Shown: positions 1 through 6,979 of the stretch, in pieces | Layout of the letters: each line of letters starts with the position of its first letter | Numbering within the stretch: position 1 is the first letter of the stretch | Origin: Paracoccaceae bacterium | GTDB taxonomy: Bacteria; Pseudomonadota; Alphaproteobacteria; Rhodobacterales; Rhodobacteraceae | Direction: 5' to 3' | DNA: 14,919 bases | Assembly (NCBI GenBank): GCA_002746395.1 | Contig: NVXA01000004.1 | Span: forward strand, 1-14,919 | Position numbers and translations under genes: made by a program | The notes under the pieces: generated by a model | Seen by the model: the letters and a program-made list of their open reading frames with translations, nothing else | The model's database searches: none | What the model was told of the DNA's origin: nothing

Positions 1-184
1 TGAAAGAAAAGTGGAACCAGTGAGATTGGCAGCCTGAATGAAACCATGATCCATCTTAAATTGGCTACTGACTGGTCGAAAATGTAGGACCACCTCTGGA
101 AAATCTTGGAACGACTCCATTGTTGACGTCGAAATACTATCGAAATCTCTTTGGGATCATGCAAGTATTTATTACCCTTATAAC
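1..184. other. Left-edge region without a recognisable gene
   Basis: I see no supported gene here. The reading frame of the downstream ClpP-fold gene stays open back to the stop at 47-49, and the residues encoded from about 149 onward look protein-like, but that stretch has no in-frame ATG. Either the downstream gene has an unusual start or its N-terminus has been cut off. A short frame closed by stops at 1-3 and 85-87 resembles nothing I know. A 15-base sequence at 74-88 recurs at 1025-1039 on the other side of the next gene. Confidence 0.4.
74..88 (+). repeat. 15-base direct repeat, left copy
   Basis: GGTCGAAAATGTAGG at 74-88 is identical to 1025-1039. At the right-hand site it forms the linker and GTAG foot of a REPIN-like hairpin array. 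Here the hairpin itself is missing: the bases after 88 are not GC-rich. This copy may be a truncated remnant of the same element, lying just upstream of the AT-rich ClpP-fold gene. An exact 15-base match within about 1 kb is unlikely by chance, although the family assignment is inference. Confidence 0.6.
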
Positions 185-994
185 TTGGGCACTGCGCTCA
201 ACGAAGTTGATGTCCCTAAGCATGAGTGTGCCATTTTAGGTCGAATGTTGGAAAAAACAGCGGTGATTAGCCACTTAGAGGTGATGGAAATTCCAAACCT
301 CGCAAGCAATTTGACAGAAGACGAAGCATTTGAAATAAAGACCATAGCTCAATCATTATCTAACTGGGCATATATAGCTAGAAGGCTTTTGAAACTCAGT
401 GAGGCAGAGCAAATCACAATTTGGAATTTGTCCTGTGTGGGCAAGATGGACATACCAACTTCAGCCTATATTCAAGAATTAGTTCCATCAGCAAAATTTA
501 GAGTCGTAGATAATATTCTGTTTGTTCTAGGGAATATTGAACCTGGTTTTGCAAATGATCTAGCAAAACAAATTGCCTACAACAGTAACATTCAAACTAT
601 AGCCCTAGGTAGCGCTGGCGGATCGGTAATTGATGCACTTGAAGCCGGAAAAATGATACGTGCATTGAAACTTAATACTACTCTTACTGCAAATTGTTAT
701 TCAGCCTGTCCTTTAGTGTTTATGGGTGGGGTCAAACGGACGATTTGGTCCCCCTATCCCGAAATAGGATTTCACAGGATGTATTGGTCGAATGGAGTCG
801 CCGTCGCCCCAGGAGATGATCTCTACTTTGATATTTCGAATTACGTCTCAAAAATGGGTGCCAATGAGCGCTTTGTATTGGCATCCATGTTTTCTGCCGA
901 ACCTGACAAAATGTTTGTCCCAGATGGGAATACCCTCTGCAATAATAACGTTGCAACGTGGGTGCAGCGGCTATGTTTTGGGGAATCTTATTGA
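185..994 (+). CDS. ClpP-fold serine protease-like protein (COG3904-like), possibly N-terminally truncated
   Basis: The C-terminal half (about residues 105-265 of 269) has the pattern of the COG3904 group of ClpP/crotonase-fold proteins. It has a GSAGGS oxyanion-type loop at 142-147, a helix leading to CYSAC with the candidate nucleophile Ser173, then FMGG and GFH with candidate His197. The final TWVQ also resembles these proteins. Most relatives I know carry a signal peptide and a short N-terminus. Here residues 1-100 are an unrecognised, largely helical region with no signal peptide, so the location may be cytoplasmic, or the true N-terminus may be lost. The start is uncertain: TTG at 185 has no ribosome binding site, ATG at 245 has only a weak one, and the frame is open back to 50. 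The DNA is visibly AT-richer than its neighbours and uses ATA, AGA and TTA codons often, suggesting transfer. Substrate unknown. Confidence 0.65.
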   Translation: MGTALNEVDVPKHECAILGRMLEKTAVISHLEVMEIPNLASNLTEDEAFEIKTIAQSLSNWAYIARRLLKLSEAEQITIWNLSCVGKMDIPTSAYIQELVPSAKFRVVDNILFVLGNIEPGFANDLAKQIAYNSNIQTIALGSAGGSVIDALEAGKMIRALKLNTTLTANCYSACPLVFMGGVKRTIWSPYPEIGFHRMYWSNGVAVAPGDDLYFDISNYVSKMGANERFVLASMFSAEPDKMFVPDGNTLCNNNVATWVQRLCFGESY

Positions 995-1015
995 TAGCGT
1001 TGCACTGGGACCGCA

Positions 1016-1097
1016 CACCCTACGGGTCGAAAATGTAGGGCGGGGTTCACCCCGCCATGTGCCAAAAATCGGTGGGGTGAACCCCACCCTACGGGTC
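1016..1097. repeat. REPIN-like pair of GTAG hairpin units
   Basis: Unit 1 (plus strand, 1035-1056) is GTAG followed by a 7-bp stem, GGCGGGG at 1039-1045 with CCCCGCC at 1050-1056, and a TTCA loop. Unit 2 lies in the opposite orientation (1071-1092): GGTGGGG at 1071-1077 pairs with CCCCACC at 1082-1088, and its GTAG foot reads on the minus strand at 1089-1092. Read on their own strands, both units fit GTAGGGYGGGGTTCACCCCRCC (22 positions; the core shared part is 1035-1056). A 13-base direct repeat, CACCCTACGGGTC, occurs at 1016-1028 and 1085-1097, so a third, truncated unit probably sits at the left. A GTAG or similar tetranucleotide at the foot of a hairpin is typical of REP sequences mobilised by RAYT (TnpA-REP) transposases. 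None is encoded here. Confidence 0.75.
1025..1039 (+). repeat. 15-base direct repeat, right copy
   Basis: This sequence is identical to 74-88. It comprises the linker and the GTAG foot of hairpin unit 1, so the two copies bracket the AT-rich ClpP-fold gene in the same orientation. Confidence 0.6.
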
Positions 1098-1108
1098 TCG
1101 AAATCGGT

Positions 1109-1121
1109 AAAGGTTAACGCG
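1109..1121 (+). repeat. 13-base direct repeat, copy 1 of 2
   Basis: AAAGGTTAACGCG occurs here and at 1201-1213, 92 bases apart. The pair flanks the tandem GTTGTGTAC array. The second copy ends exactly at the stop codon of the minus-strand DUF3047 gene. Function unknown; it may mark the borders of a duplicated or inserted segment. Confidence 0.6.
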
Positions 1122-1146
1122 GTTGTGCGCAAAAACGTACATACGC

Positions 1147-1177
1147 GTTGTGTACGGGTTGTGTACGTGTTGTGTAC
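1147..1177 (+). repeat. Three GTTGTGTAC motifs at exact 11-base period
   Basis: GTTGTGTAC is present exactly at 1147-1155, 1158-1166 and 1169-1177, so copies start 11 bases apart, about one helical turn. A degenerate relative, GTTGTGCGC, lies at 1122-1130. The last copy runs into the palindromes GTGTACAC (1172-1179) and CACGTG (1177-1182). Helical phasing fits a protein-binding array, but simple slippage duplication would give the same picture. No cognate protein can be named. Confidence 0.65.
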
Positions 1178-1181
1178 ACGT

Positions 1182-1197
1182 GTTTTCGCCTGAAAAC
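1182..1197. terminator. Weak hairpin, possible terminator for DUF3047 gene
   Basis: GTTTTC (1182-1187) pairs with GAAAAC (1192-1197) over a GCCT loop, 17 bases past the stop of the minus-strand gene ending at 1214. The stem is only 6 bp, AT-rich, and lacks a clean T-run on either strand, so a terminator role is tentative. Confidence 0.25.
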
Positions 1198-1200
1198 CCC

Positions 1201-1213
1201 AAAGGTTAACGCG
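1201..1213 (+). repeat. 13-base direct repeat, copy 2 of 2
   Basis: This is identical to 1109-1121. Together with the stop codon of the DUF3047 gene it makes the 10-base palindrome TAACGCGTTA (1207-1216). Confidence 0.6.
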
Positions 1214-1849
1214 TTATTCCAACACCATTTCGCTGATCTCGGCCCGCACCGAACTGTCCGTATCATCGCTGTCGGATGAAATCGCGATGCCCACCAACGC
1301 CTCCGGTGCTTCGCCGAAAATGCGGGTGTAATCGGCCACCAAATCAATGTTTTCGCGCGCCTCCCCCGTGCCCGCCCCGCGCAATATCGTGTAAAAACCA
1401 CGGCCCTTGAAATATGGGCTTGGGAGTGCGATTCCATCCCCCTCTCCACCCCAAATATACAACAACATCCGTACCTTACGGTTTCGCAGCATCTTGGAAA
1501 GATCATCGCCAGCGTCCAGTTTATCCGCGCTTTTACGGTCCAGAAACATGAAGTAGATCGTGACGTTCCGGTCATCCCCACCCTTGCGCGTCAAGTCCGT
1601 CACGGGAACAGATTGGCTAACCGCCCAATTCCAGCTTGCCCGCGTCGCCCCAAACGCGCTTGACGGCAGCGCTTTATACGTCACCGAAGAACTGTTATCC
1701 GCTTGAATTATAAGGGTATTTCCGTTGTACCAATACTCCGTCGCGTTGATCCCCCGAAAGGTCAAATCCTCCCAACTCGTATCAAATTGAATGGGTTGCG
1801 CAAGGGTCGGCGTGGCCAAAATGGCAAGGGCGATAGCAAGATATTTCAA
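1214..1849 (-). CDS. Secreted DUF3047 domain protein
   Basis: The 211-residue product begins with a signal peptide: a charged start, a hydrophobic stretch over residues 3-15, and a likely cleavage after the Ala in TLA (residue 17). The mature part matches the DUF3047 pattern that I recall: a Trp/Phe-rich opening (SWEDLTFRG, 25-33), a W-N-W block at 73-75, then a K-G-G-D-D turn at 89-93 followed by a strand (VTIYFMF, 96-102), and a YIWG block at 131-134. The fold is expected to be beta-rich and periplasmic. No catalytic residues are established for the family and the function is unknown. The start is TTG at 1847-1849, supported by a strong AGGAGGA ribosome binding site about five bases upstream and by the signal peptide beginning there. 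It lies 107 bases downstream of uup on the same strand. Confidence 0.75.
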   Translation of the reverse strand: MKYLAIALAILATPTLAQPIQFDTSWEDLTFRGINATEYWYNGNTLIIQADNSSSVTYKALPSSAFGATRASWNWAVSQSVPVTDLTRKGGDDRNVTIYFMFLDRKSADKLDAGDDLSKMLRNRKVRMLLYIWGGEGDGIALPSPYFKGRGFYTILRGAGTGEARENIDLVADYTRIFGEAPEALVGIAISSDSDDTDSSVRAEISEMVLE

Positions 1850-1932
1850 CGTAGTCCTCCTGTTTTAAGGACCATGCCGATTTTCGCGAAACCAAGCAAC
1901 CACCCCTCACGCCATAGTGAAGGATCGTGCCT

Positions 1933-1956
1933 TAAACCCAATAAAACATGGGTTTA
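1933..1956 (-). terminator. Hairpin immediately after the uup stop codon
   Basis: TAAACCCA (1933-1940) and TGGGTTTA (1949-1956) form an 8-bp stem with an 8-base loop directly beyond the uup stop codon at 1957-1959. On the minus strand the sequence after the stem is not T-rich, so it could attenuate, process or protect the transcript and not terminate it fully. If it does not stop transcription, the DUF3047 gene is cotranscribed with uup. Confidence 0.35.
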
Positions 1957-3771
1957 TTACGCGGTGGCAGCCTGTTCTTCCAGCGCCATCCACTCCTCTT
2001 CCGCATCCGAAAGCATCTCGTGACGCTCCACCAGCGCATCGGTCGCTTTCTGGAATTTCGCAGGGTGATCGGTGAACAGGTTCGGGTCCGACATAAATTC
2101 TTCCAGCTTGGCAATCTCCGCCTCGAAACGGGCAATAATACCGGGCAGTTCTTTCAGCCGGTTTTCTTGCGTAAACGTCAACCCAGCAGCTTTAACCGAA
2201 GGCGTTGATACATCAACTTTGCCCTTCACCTTCTTGGAAACATTTGCTTTTTCCGCCAAAACTTCCATGCGCTGTGCTTGGTAATCCGTCCAACCACCAG
2301 CATAAACCGTGGCCTTCCCGTCACCTTCCATCGCAATAGTCGTCGTCGCCACGCGGTCCAGAAAGTCACGATCGTGGCTGACCAGCAGCACGGTTCCGGC
2401 ATAGTTGTCGATCAATTCTTGCAACAAATCCAGCGTCTCGACATCCAGATCGTTTGTCGGCTCATCGAGGATCAGCAGGTTATTCTCTTTCGCCATCAAT
2501 TTAGACAGCAACAATCGCGCCTTTTCCCCACCCGAAAGCGATTTGATTTTCGCCCGCGCCTGCTTGTCCGTAAATAGAAATTCTTTAAGATAAGCAACGA
2601 CATGCTTGGGTTTTCCGCGCACCATGATCTGGTCGTTTTTACCCGAAACGCCCAGTTCTTTGTCGTCCGTCAGGCTTTCCCATAACGTCGCGTTTGGCTC
2701 CAACGCATCACGATTTTGGTCGAACTCCGCAACCAACAAATTGGTCCCGATTTTGATCTTGCCTTCATCCGGTTGCACTTTGCCCAGCAGCATTTTCAGC
2801 AACGTGGTTTTGCCAACCCCGTTTGGCCCGACAAAGGCGATCCGTTCACCTCGCATGACGCGCAGATTGAAATCCTTAACGATCTGTTTTCCATCGTAAG
2901 CCTTTGAAACATCAGTCGCTTCAAACACCAGTTTGCCGGATTTCGGCCCACCGTCGAATTCCATTCGCGCGGTTCCAGTGCGCCGGATTTGCTCCGCCCG
3001 CCCCTGCTTCATATCATCCAGTCGACCAACGCGCCCGATGTTACGTTTGCGACGGCCTGAAATTCCCTCAACCGCCCAACGAGCCTCCGCCTTGATAAGG
3101 CGATCCAGCTTGTGACGGTTGAGGTCTTCTTCCTCAAACGTCTTGTCACGCCAATCCTCGAAATGCTCGAACCCTTTGTCGGAACGCCGCACAACGCCGC
3201 GATCCACCCACAACGTGGTGCGGGTCAAATTCCGCAAGAAAGCCCTGTCGTGGCTGATAATAACGTAAGCGCGACGGGTCTGTTTGAGGTGTTCCTCAAG
3301 CCATGCCACCACTTCAATATCAAGGTGGTTTGTCGGCTCGTCCAGCAACATCAGATCGGCGTCAGAGGCCAGCAATTTGGCCAAAGCCGCACGGCGACGT
3401 TCCCCACCGGATGCCTGCGCAGGGGATTGGTCGACGTTCAATTTCACGCCTTCCATCACCATTTCGACGCGGTAATATTCAGACGGATCCAAACCGGACG
3501 ATGCGTAATCCCCCAGCGTTTCGTATGCGCTTAGATCAGGGTCCTGCTCCATGTAGGCAACCGCGTTGCCGGGGCGCAAGAATACCTCCCCTGCGTCGGG
3601 TTCCATGATACCGGCCATGACCTTCAACAAGGTCGATTTACCGGAGCCGTTTCTACCGACTAAACAAATTCGTTCGCCCTGATTTACCGACAGGTTTAAG
3701 CCTTCAAAAAGCGGGTTACCGCCGAAGGTTAGCATGATGTCGGAAAGGGTTAATATCGCTGGTTGTGCCAT
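1957..3771 (-). CDS. uup: ABC-F family ATPase, Uup-type
   Basis: This soluble protein has two ATP-binding cassettes in one chain and no membrane segment. Numbered from the start chosen here (604 residues), cassette 1 has Walker A GRNGSGKST at 39-47, signature SGGE at 121-124 and Walker B ending in D144-E145. Cassette 2 has Walker A GPNGVGKTT at 315-323, signature LSGGE at 412-416 and Walker B ending in D436-E437. A charged linker joins the cassettes, and a coiled-coil C-terminal domain follows residue 530, as in Uup. ABC-F proteins act on ribosomes; Uup is also linked to genome stability (precise excision of transposons). ATG at 3769-3771 is preferred because GAGGG lies just upstream and the family typically begins MAxPxLL. 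An ATG at 3793-3795 would add eight residues but has no ribosome binding site. The gene diverges from the aminotransferase across 70 bases. Confidence 0.9.
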   Translation of the reverse strand: MAQPAILTLSDIMLTFGGNPLFEGLNLSVNQGERICLVGRNGSGKSTLLKVMAGIMEPDAGEVFLRPGNAVAYMEQDPDLSAYETLGDYASSGLDPSEYYRVEMVMEGVKLNVDQSPAQASGGERRRAALAKLLASDADLMLLDEPTNHLDIEVVAWLEEHLKQTRRAYVIISHDRAFLRNLTRTTLWVDRGVVRRSDKGFEHFEDWRDKTFEEEDLNRHKLDRLIKAEARWAVEGISGRRKRNIGRVGRLDDMKQGRAEQIRRTGTARMEFDGGPKSGKLVFEATDVSKAYDGKQIVKDFNLRVMRGERIAFVGPNGVGKTTLLKMLLGKVQPDEGKIKIGTNLLVAEFDQNRDALEPNATLWESLTDDKELGVSGKNDQIMVRGKPKHVVAYLKEFLFTDKQARAKIKSLSGGEKARLLLSKLMAKENNLLILDEPTNDLDVETLDLLQELIDNYAGTVLLVSHDRDFLDRVATTTIAMEGDGKATVYAGGWTDYQAQRMEVLAEKANVSKKVKGKVDVSTPSVKAAGLTFTQENRLKELPGIIARFEAEIAKLEEFMSDPNLFTDHPAKFQKATDALVERHEMLSDAEEEWMALEEQAATA

Positions 3772-3796
3772 GCGCCCTCTATCGCCGTTGCGCATC

Positions 3797-3811
3797 GCGC
3801 CGTCAAGGCGC
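3797..3811. promoter_or_regulatory. Inverted repeat in the uup/aminotransferase divergent gap
   Basis: GCGCC (3797-3801) and GGCGC (3807-3811) flank a 5-base centre. TTGACG on the minus strand (3801-3806) overlaps it and could be a -35 element for uup, but a matching -10 would leave almost no leader before the chosen start. The 70-base gap must hold promoters for both genes. Assignment is tentative. Confidence 0.25.
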
Positions 3812-3841
3812 TAGGGTGTGGAAAACAGCAAGGATTCGAAC

Positions 3842-5023
3842 ATGACGCAGGCGCCAGTCAGCCGCACGATCGCCAACACCTTCTCGCCTCCGGTGATGGA
3901 GGCGCGGCGCTGGTTGGACGGGGTGGATTTCCCGCCTGATCGCCCGTTGCTGAACCTTTCACAGGCCGCCCCAGTTGACCCACCGCCCGCCGCGTTGCGC
4001 AATGCGATGGTTGCCGCCGTGGCTGAGGATGACAGCCACATTTACGGGCCAGTGTTAGGCCTTCCGAGCTTACGGGCCGAGATTTCCACACAATGGACCG
4101 CGTTATATGGCGGTGATATTGCACCAACGCAGGTGGCGATTACATCTGGCTGCAATCAGGCATTTTGTGCGGCCGTTTCCACGATTGCCAGTGCCGGTGA
4201 TGCCGTTATTTTGCCCGCGCCTTGGTACTTTAACCACAAAATGTGGCTTGATGCGGCAGGCATAGAGGCCCGCGCGCTGCCTTGCGGTGAGGGCATGTTA
4301 CCCGACCCAGATGCCGCACGCGCGTTGATTGACGGCAAGGTCAAAGCCATCGTTTTGGTGACGCCAAACAATCCGACTGGGGTGGAATACCCACGCGGGT
4401 TGCTGGATGCGTTTATGGAGATTGCCAAGGAACACGGGTTGGCGTTGATTGTCGATGAAACCTACCGCGATTTCCACAGCCAAAGCGGCGCACCGCATGA
4501 TTTATTTGCAACGCGGGATTGGCCGGATAACCTTATTCACCTTTATTCATTCTCGAAAGTTTTCCGCCTGACAGGGCATCGCGTCGGGGCGATGGTAGCG
4601 TCGAGGGAACGGCTGGCCGAAGTGGAAAAATTCCTCGACTCAGTCACGATTTGCCCTAACCAGATTGGCCAGAAAGCGGCGCTTTATGGCTTACAGCACC
4701 TCTCGCAATGGGTGGCGGAACAGCGGGATGAAATCCTTAGCCGTCGCGCGATTTGCGAGGCTGGCTTTTCGGAGCTTCAAGGGTGGAACCTGTTGGGCAG
4801 CGGGGCCTATTTTGCCTATGTGGAGCATCCGTTCGATATTCCATCAGACGAGGTCGCAAAATTGCTGGTACAACAGCAGTCTTTGCTGATCTTGCCGGGT
4901 ACAATGTTTCAACCTGTTGGAACAGACGGCACAGCCGAAAAACAACTGCGGATCGCCTTTGCCAATGCCGATAAAGAAGGATTGCGCGAAATGTTCAAGC
5001 GCTTGAAAGCATTTCGACCATAG
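3842..5023 (+). CDS. PLP-dependent class I/II aminotransferase
   Basis: This fold-type I aminotransferase has 393 residues, the usual family length. Key positions from the chosen start: SGCNQAF at 102-108 (cofactor phosphate loop), NPTG at 177-180, Asp205 and Tyr208 in the DETY motif (pyridine ring contacts), Lys239 in SFSK (Schiff-base lysine) and Arg370 in QLRIAF (substrate carboxylate). It transfers an amino group between an amino acid and a 2-oxo acid in the cytoplasm. The exact substrate cannot be read from sequence; family members include aspartate and aromatic aminotransferases. ATG at 3842 is preferred because AAGGA lies 8 bases upstream; a GTG at 3818 would add eight residues. The next gene follows on the same strand after 72 bases, so cotranscription is possible. 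Confidence 0.85.
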   Translation: MTQAPVSRTIANTFSPPVMEARRWLDGVDFPPDRPLLNLSQAAPVDPPPAALRNAMVAAVAEDDSHIYGPVLGLPSLRAEISTQWTALYGGDIAPTQVAITSGCNQAFCAAVSTIASAGDAVILPAPWYFNHKMWLDAAGIEARALPCGEGMLPDPDAARALIDGKVKAIVLVTPNNPTGVEYPRGLLDAFMEIAKEHGLALIVDETYRDFHSQSGAPHDLFATRDWPDNLIHLYSFSKVFRLTGHRVGAMVASRERLAEVEKFLDSVTICPNQIGQKAALYGLQHLSQWVAEQRDEILSRRAICEAGFSELQGWNLLGSGAYFAYVEHPFDIPSDEVAKLLVQQQSLLILPGTMFQPVGTDGTAEKQLRIAFANADKEGLREMFKRLKAFRP

Positions 5024-5095
5024 CGGCCTTGTATCCCATCCACACACAGCCTAAAAGTTTCCGACGAATGCAACGAGCCTACAGGGACCATTATT

Positions 5096-6979
5096 ATGTC
5101 AGCGGTTAAACGATCAAAGATATCCAAGTTTTTCTTTTTCTTTGTGCTGATGTTGTCCGTGCTGGCAATGGTCGGGTTTGGCCTGACGGGCCTGTTCTCG
5201 CAGTCGATCTCGGCGAGTGTGGCGACGGTTGGTAAAGTCGAAGTTTCAGCGGATGATTATTTCCGTAATCTCCAGAACGAAATCTCGTCCGTTTCCCAGC
5301 AGTTTGGCACGCAGCTTACTATTGATCAGGCTTTGCAGTTTGGTCTTGATCGCAACGTGCTGCAACGTCTGGTTACGCAAGCGGCGTACGAAAATGAAGC
5401 ACTGCGTTTGGGGGTTTCGGTTGGCGATGAAACCGTCAAGGATGCACTTTTGGCTACCCCCGGCTTTCAAGGGCTAACTGGCACGTTTGACGCAGATGTT
5501 TATAAAGACGCGATCCGCCGCTCTGGTATGAGTACAGCAGAATACGAAGGGCTGCTTCGTGCCGATGCTTCCCAGCTTCTTATTCAGGCAGCCGTATCCG
5601 CAGGTGTAGGTTTGCCGGACGAGGCGACCTTGGCTATTTTTAACTATATCGGCGAGAACCGCGCCTTCACCTATGCCCGTGTTGGTGTCAACAATATCGC
5701 AGGCGCTGTTCCCGCCCCGACAGAGGCCGAACTGACCGCCTATTACGAGGCCAACCCCGAAGCCTTCACCCAACCGCTAACACGTCAGATAACATATATT
5801 AGCCTGACCCCGACGATGGTTGCCGAGACATTGGATATTTCAGAAGATCGCATTGTCGAGCTATATGAAGACCGCGAAGCTGAATACAACACACCCGCCA
5901 AACGTTTTGTTGAGCGCATCGTTTTAGGTTCTCAAGCCGATGCGGTCGAGGCCAAAAACAGCATTGATGCAGGTGACATGACGTTCGAACAACTCGCCGA
6001 TGCCCGTGGTCTTGCTCTGGCTGATATTGACCTTGGCGACATAACGGCTGACGACATTAGCGACGCTGCCGCCGAAGTTTTGTTCGCCTCTGAGGAACCC
6101 GGTATTTATGGCCCTGTTGAAACCAACATCGGGCCCGCCATTTTCCGCGTGAACGCCGCAATTGCGGCCCTTTCAATCCCGCTGGAAGAAGTTCGCGACG
6201 ACTTGCGCCGCGAACTTGCCATCGACGATGCAGGTTTCCGTATCGGTGATGTTGCAGACGAGGTTATAGACCTGATTGCAGGTGGTGCATCGCTGGAAGA
6301 AGTCGCTGCAGAAACCGATATGCAATTGGGTTCAATTGATTTGGCAGAAGGCCAAACAGATGGTATCGCTGCCTACGCGGCATTCCGTGAAGAAGCCACA
6401 GCGTCTGAAATTGGCGAAGATCGTGACATTCTTGACCTAGAAGACGGTGGCGTTTTTGCTCTTCGCGTAGACGGTATAACCGAAGCGTTCGTCAAGCCAA
6501 TGGCAGAGGTTTCACAGGCAGTGTTTGACGGGCAACAGAATGCCAAAACGCATGAATTGATGTTGGAACGTGCGGAACAGATTGTTAAGGCTATTGGCGT
6601 ATCTAATGGGGGGTCGTTACGTGATTTCGGTGGCAGCTTGTTATTGGAAGATGCGACACAGGTAACTCGCGTATCGACAATTCCAGACTTGCCACCCTCC
6701 GTGATTGATGAGGTTTTCGCGTTGGAAATCGGACAATCAACCGTTATTGAAGATGTCTTTGGCGCGGTGATAATCGAGCTGACCTCGGTCGAGCCGTTTG
6801 ACCCAGATAATGAGGATGCCGCTGCAATTTTGGCACAGGTAAGCGCGCAGAAAAACCAACAGTTATCGCAGGATTTGCTCGCCTATTTCGGTGCCGCACT
6901 CGTTACCACGCTGCAGCCGACGGTCAATCAGGCGCGTATCGACTCGCTTCACCAGCAGCTAAATTTCAGTGGCAACTAA
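5096..6979 (+). CDS. ppiD: PpiD/SurA-type periplasmic folding factor (peptidyl-prolyl isomerase family)
   Basis: The 627-residue protein starts with a basic N-terminus and one membrane anchor (about residues 11-34, including a run of Phe), then a SurA_N-like helical chaperone region (about 42-190). A parvulin-like region follows at roughly 225-355. A second, more divergent PPIase-like segment lies at about 380-470 and again near 500-565. This is PpiD architecture: an inner-membrane-anchored periplasmic chaperone near the Sec translocon. The parvulin regions are weakly conserved to the eye, so isomerase activity is uncertain while chaperone function is likely. The ATG is supported by AGGGA eight bases upstream. 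Its stop codon overlaps the trpE start (TAATG at 6977-6981), which suggests translational coupling between a folding factor and tryptophan synthesis. Confidence 0.85.
   Translation: MSAVKRSKISKFFFFFVLMLSVLAMVGFGLTGLFSQSISASVATVGKVEVSADDYFRNLQNEISSVSQQFGTQLTIDQALQFGLDRNVLQRLVTQAAYENEALRLGVSVGDETVKDALLATPGFQGLTGTFDADVYKDAIRRSGMSTAEYEGLLRADASQLLIQAAVSAGVGLPDEATLAIFNYIGENRAFTYARVGVNNIAGAVPAPTEAELTAYYEANPEAFTQPLTRQITYISLTPTMVAETLDISEDRIVELYEDREAEYNTPAKRFVERIVLGSQADAVEAKNSIDAGDMTFEQLADARGLALADIDLGDITADDISDAAAEVLFASEEPGIYGPVETNIGPAIFRVNAAIAALSIPLEEVRDDLRRELAIDDAGFRIGDVADEVIDLIAGGASLEEVAAETDMQLGSIDLAEGQTDGIAAYAAFREEATASEIGEDRDILDLEDGGVFALRVDGITEAFVKPMAEVSQAVFDGQQNAKTHELMLERAEQIVKAIGVSNGGSLRDFGGSLLLEDATQVTRVSTIPDLPPSVIDEVFALEIGQSTVIEDVFGAVIIELTSVEPFDPDNEDAAAILAQVSAQKNQQLSQDLLAYFGAALVTTLQPTVNQARIDSLHQQLNFSGN

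Larger units (their letters stand above)
995..1213. other. Repeat-rich convergent intergenic region
   Basis: This 219-base gap lies between two genes that point toward each other. It contains a pair of inverted hairpin units (1035-1092), a three-fold 9-base motif at 11-base spacing (1147-1177), a 13-base direct repeat (1109-1121 and 1201-1213) and a small hairpin (1182-1197). Apparent reading frames through it are overlaps and not genes. It probably serves as the transcription end for both flanking genes, though no classical U-rich terminator is visible. Confidence 0.7.

Noticed and set aside
792..1193. 133-residue plus-strand open frame overlapping the end of the ClpP-fold gene
   Set aside because: It runs through the hairpin pair and the tandem repeats, so its C-terminal half is only translated repeat DNA, and its first half is a shifted frame of the upstream gene.
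1016..1213. CRISPR array
   Set aside because: The repeats are short hairpins in inverted orientation and 9-base motifs at 11-base spacing, with no constant 25-35-base repeats or spacer-sized intervals.
1114..1581. 155-residue minus-strand open frame inside the DUF3047 gene
   Set aside because: It overlaps the DUF3047 frame, which has a signal peptide and a strong ribosome binding site; the alternative product is Arg/Trp/Cys-rich and looks like a frame shadow.
3112..3534. 140-residue plus-strand open frame opposite uup
   Set aside because: It lies fully antisense to the conserved first cassette of uup and resembles no protein I know; its openness follows from uup codon bias.
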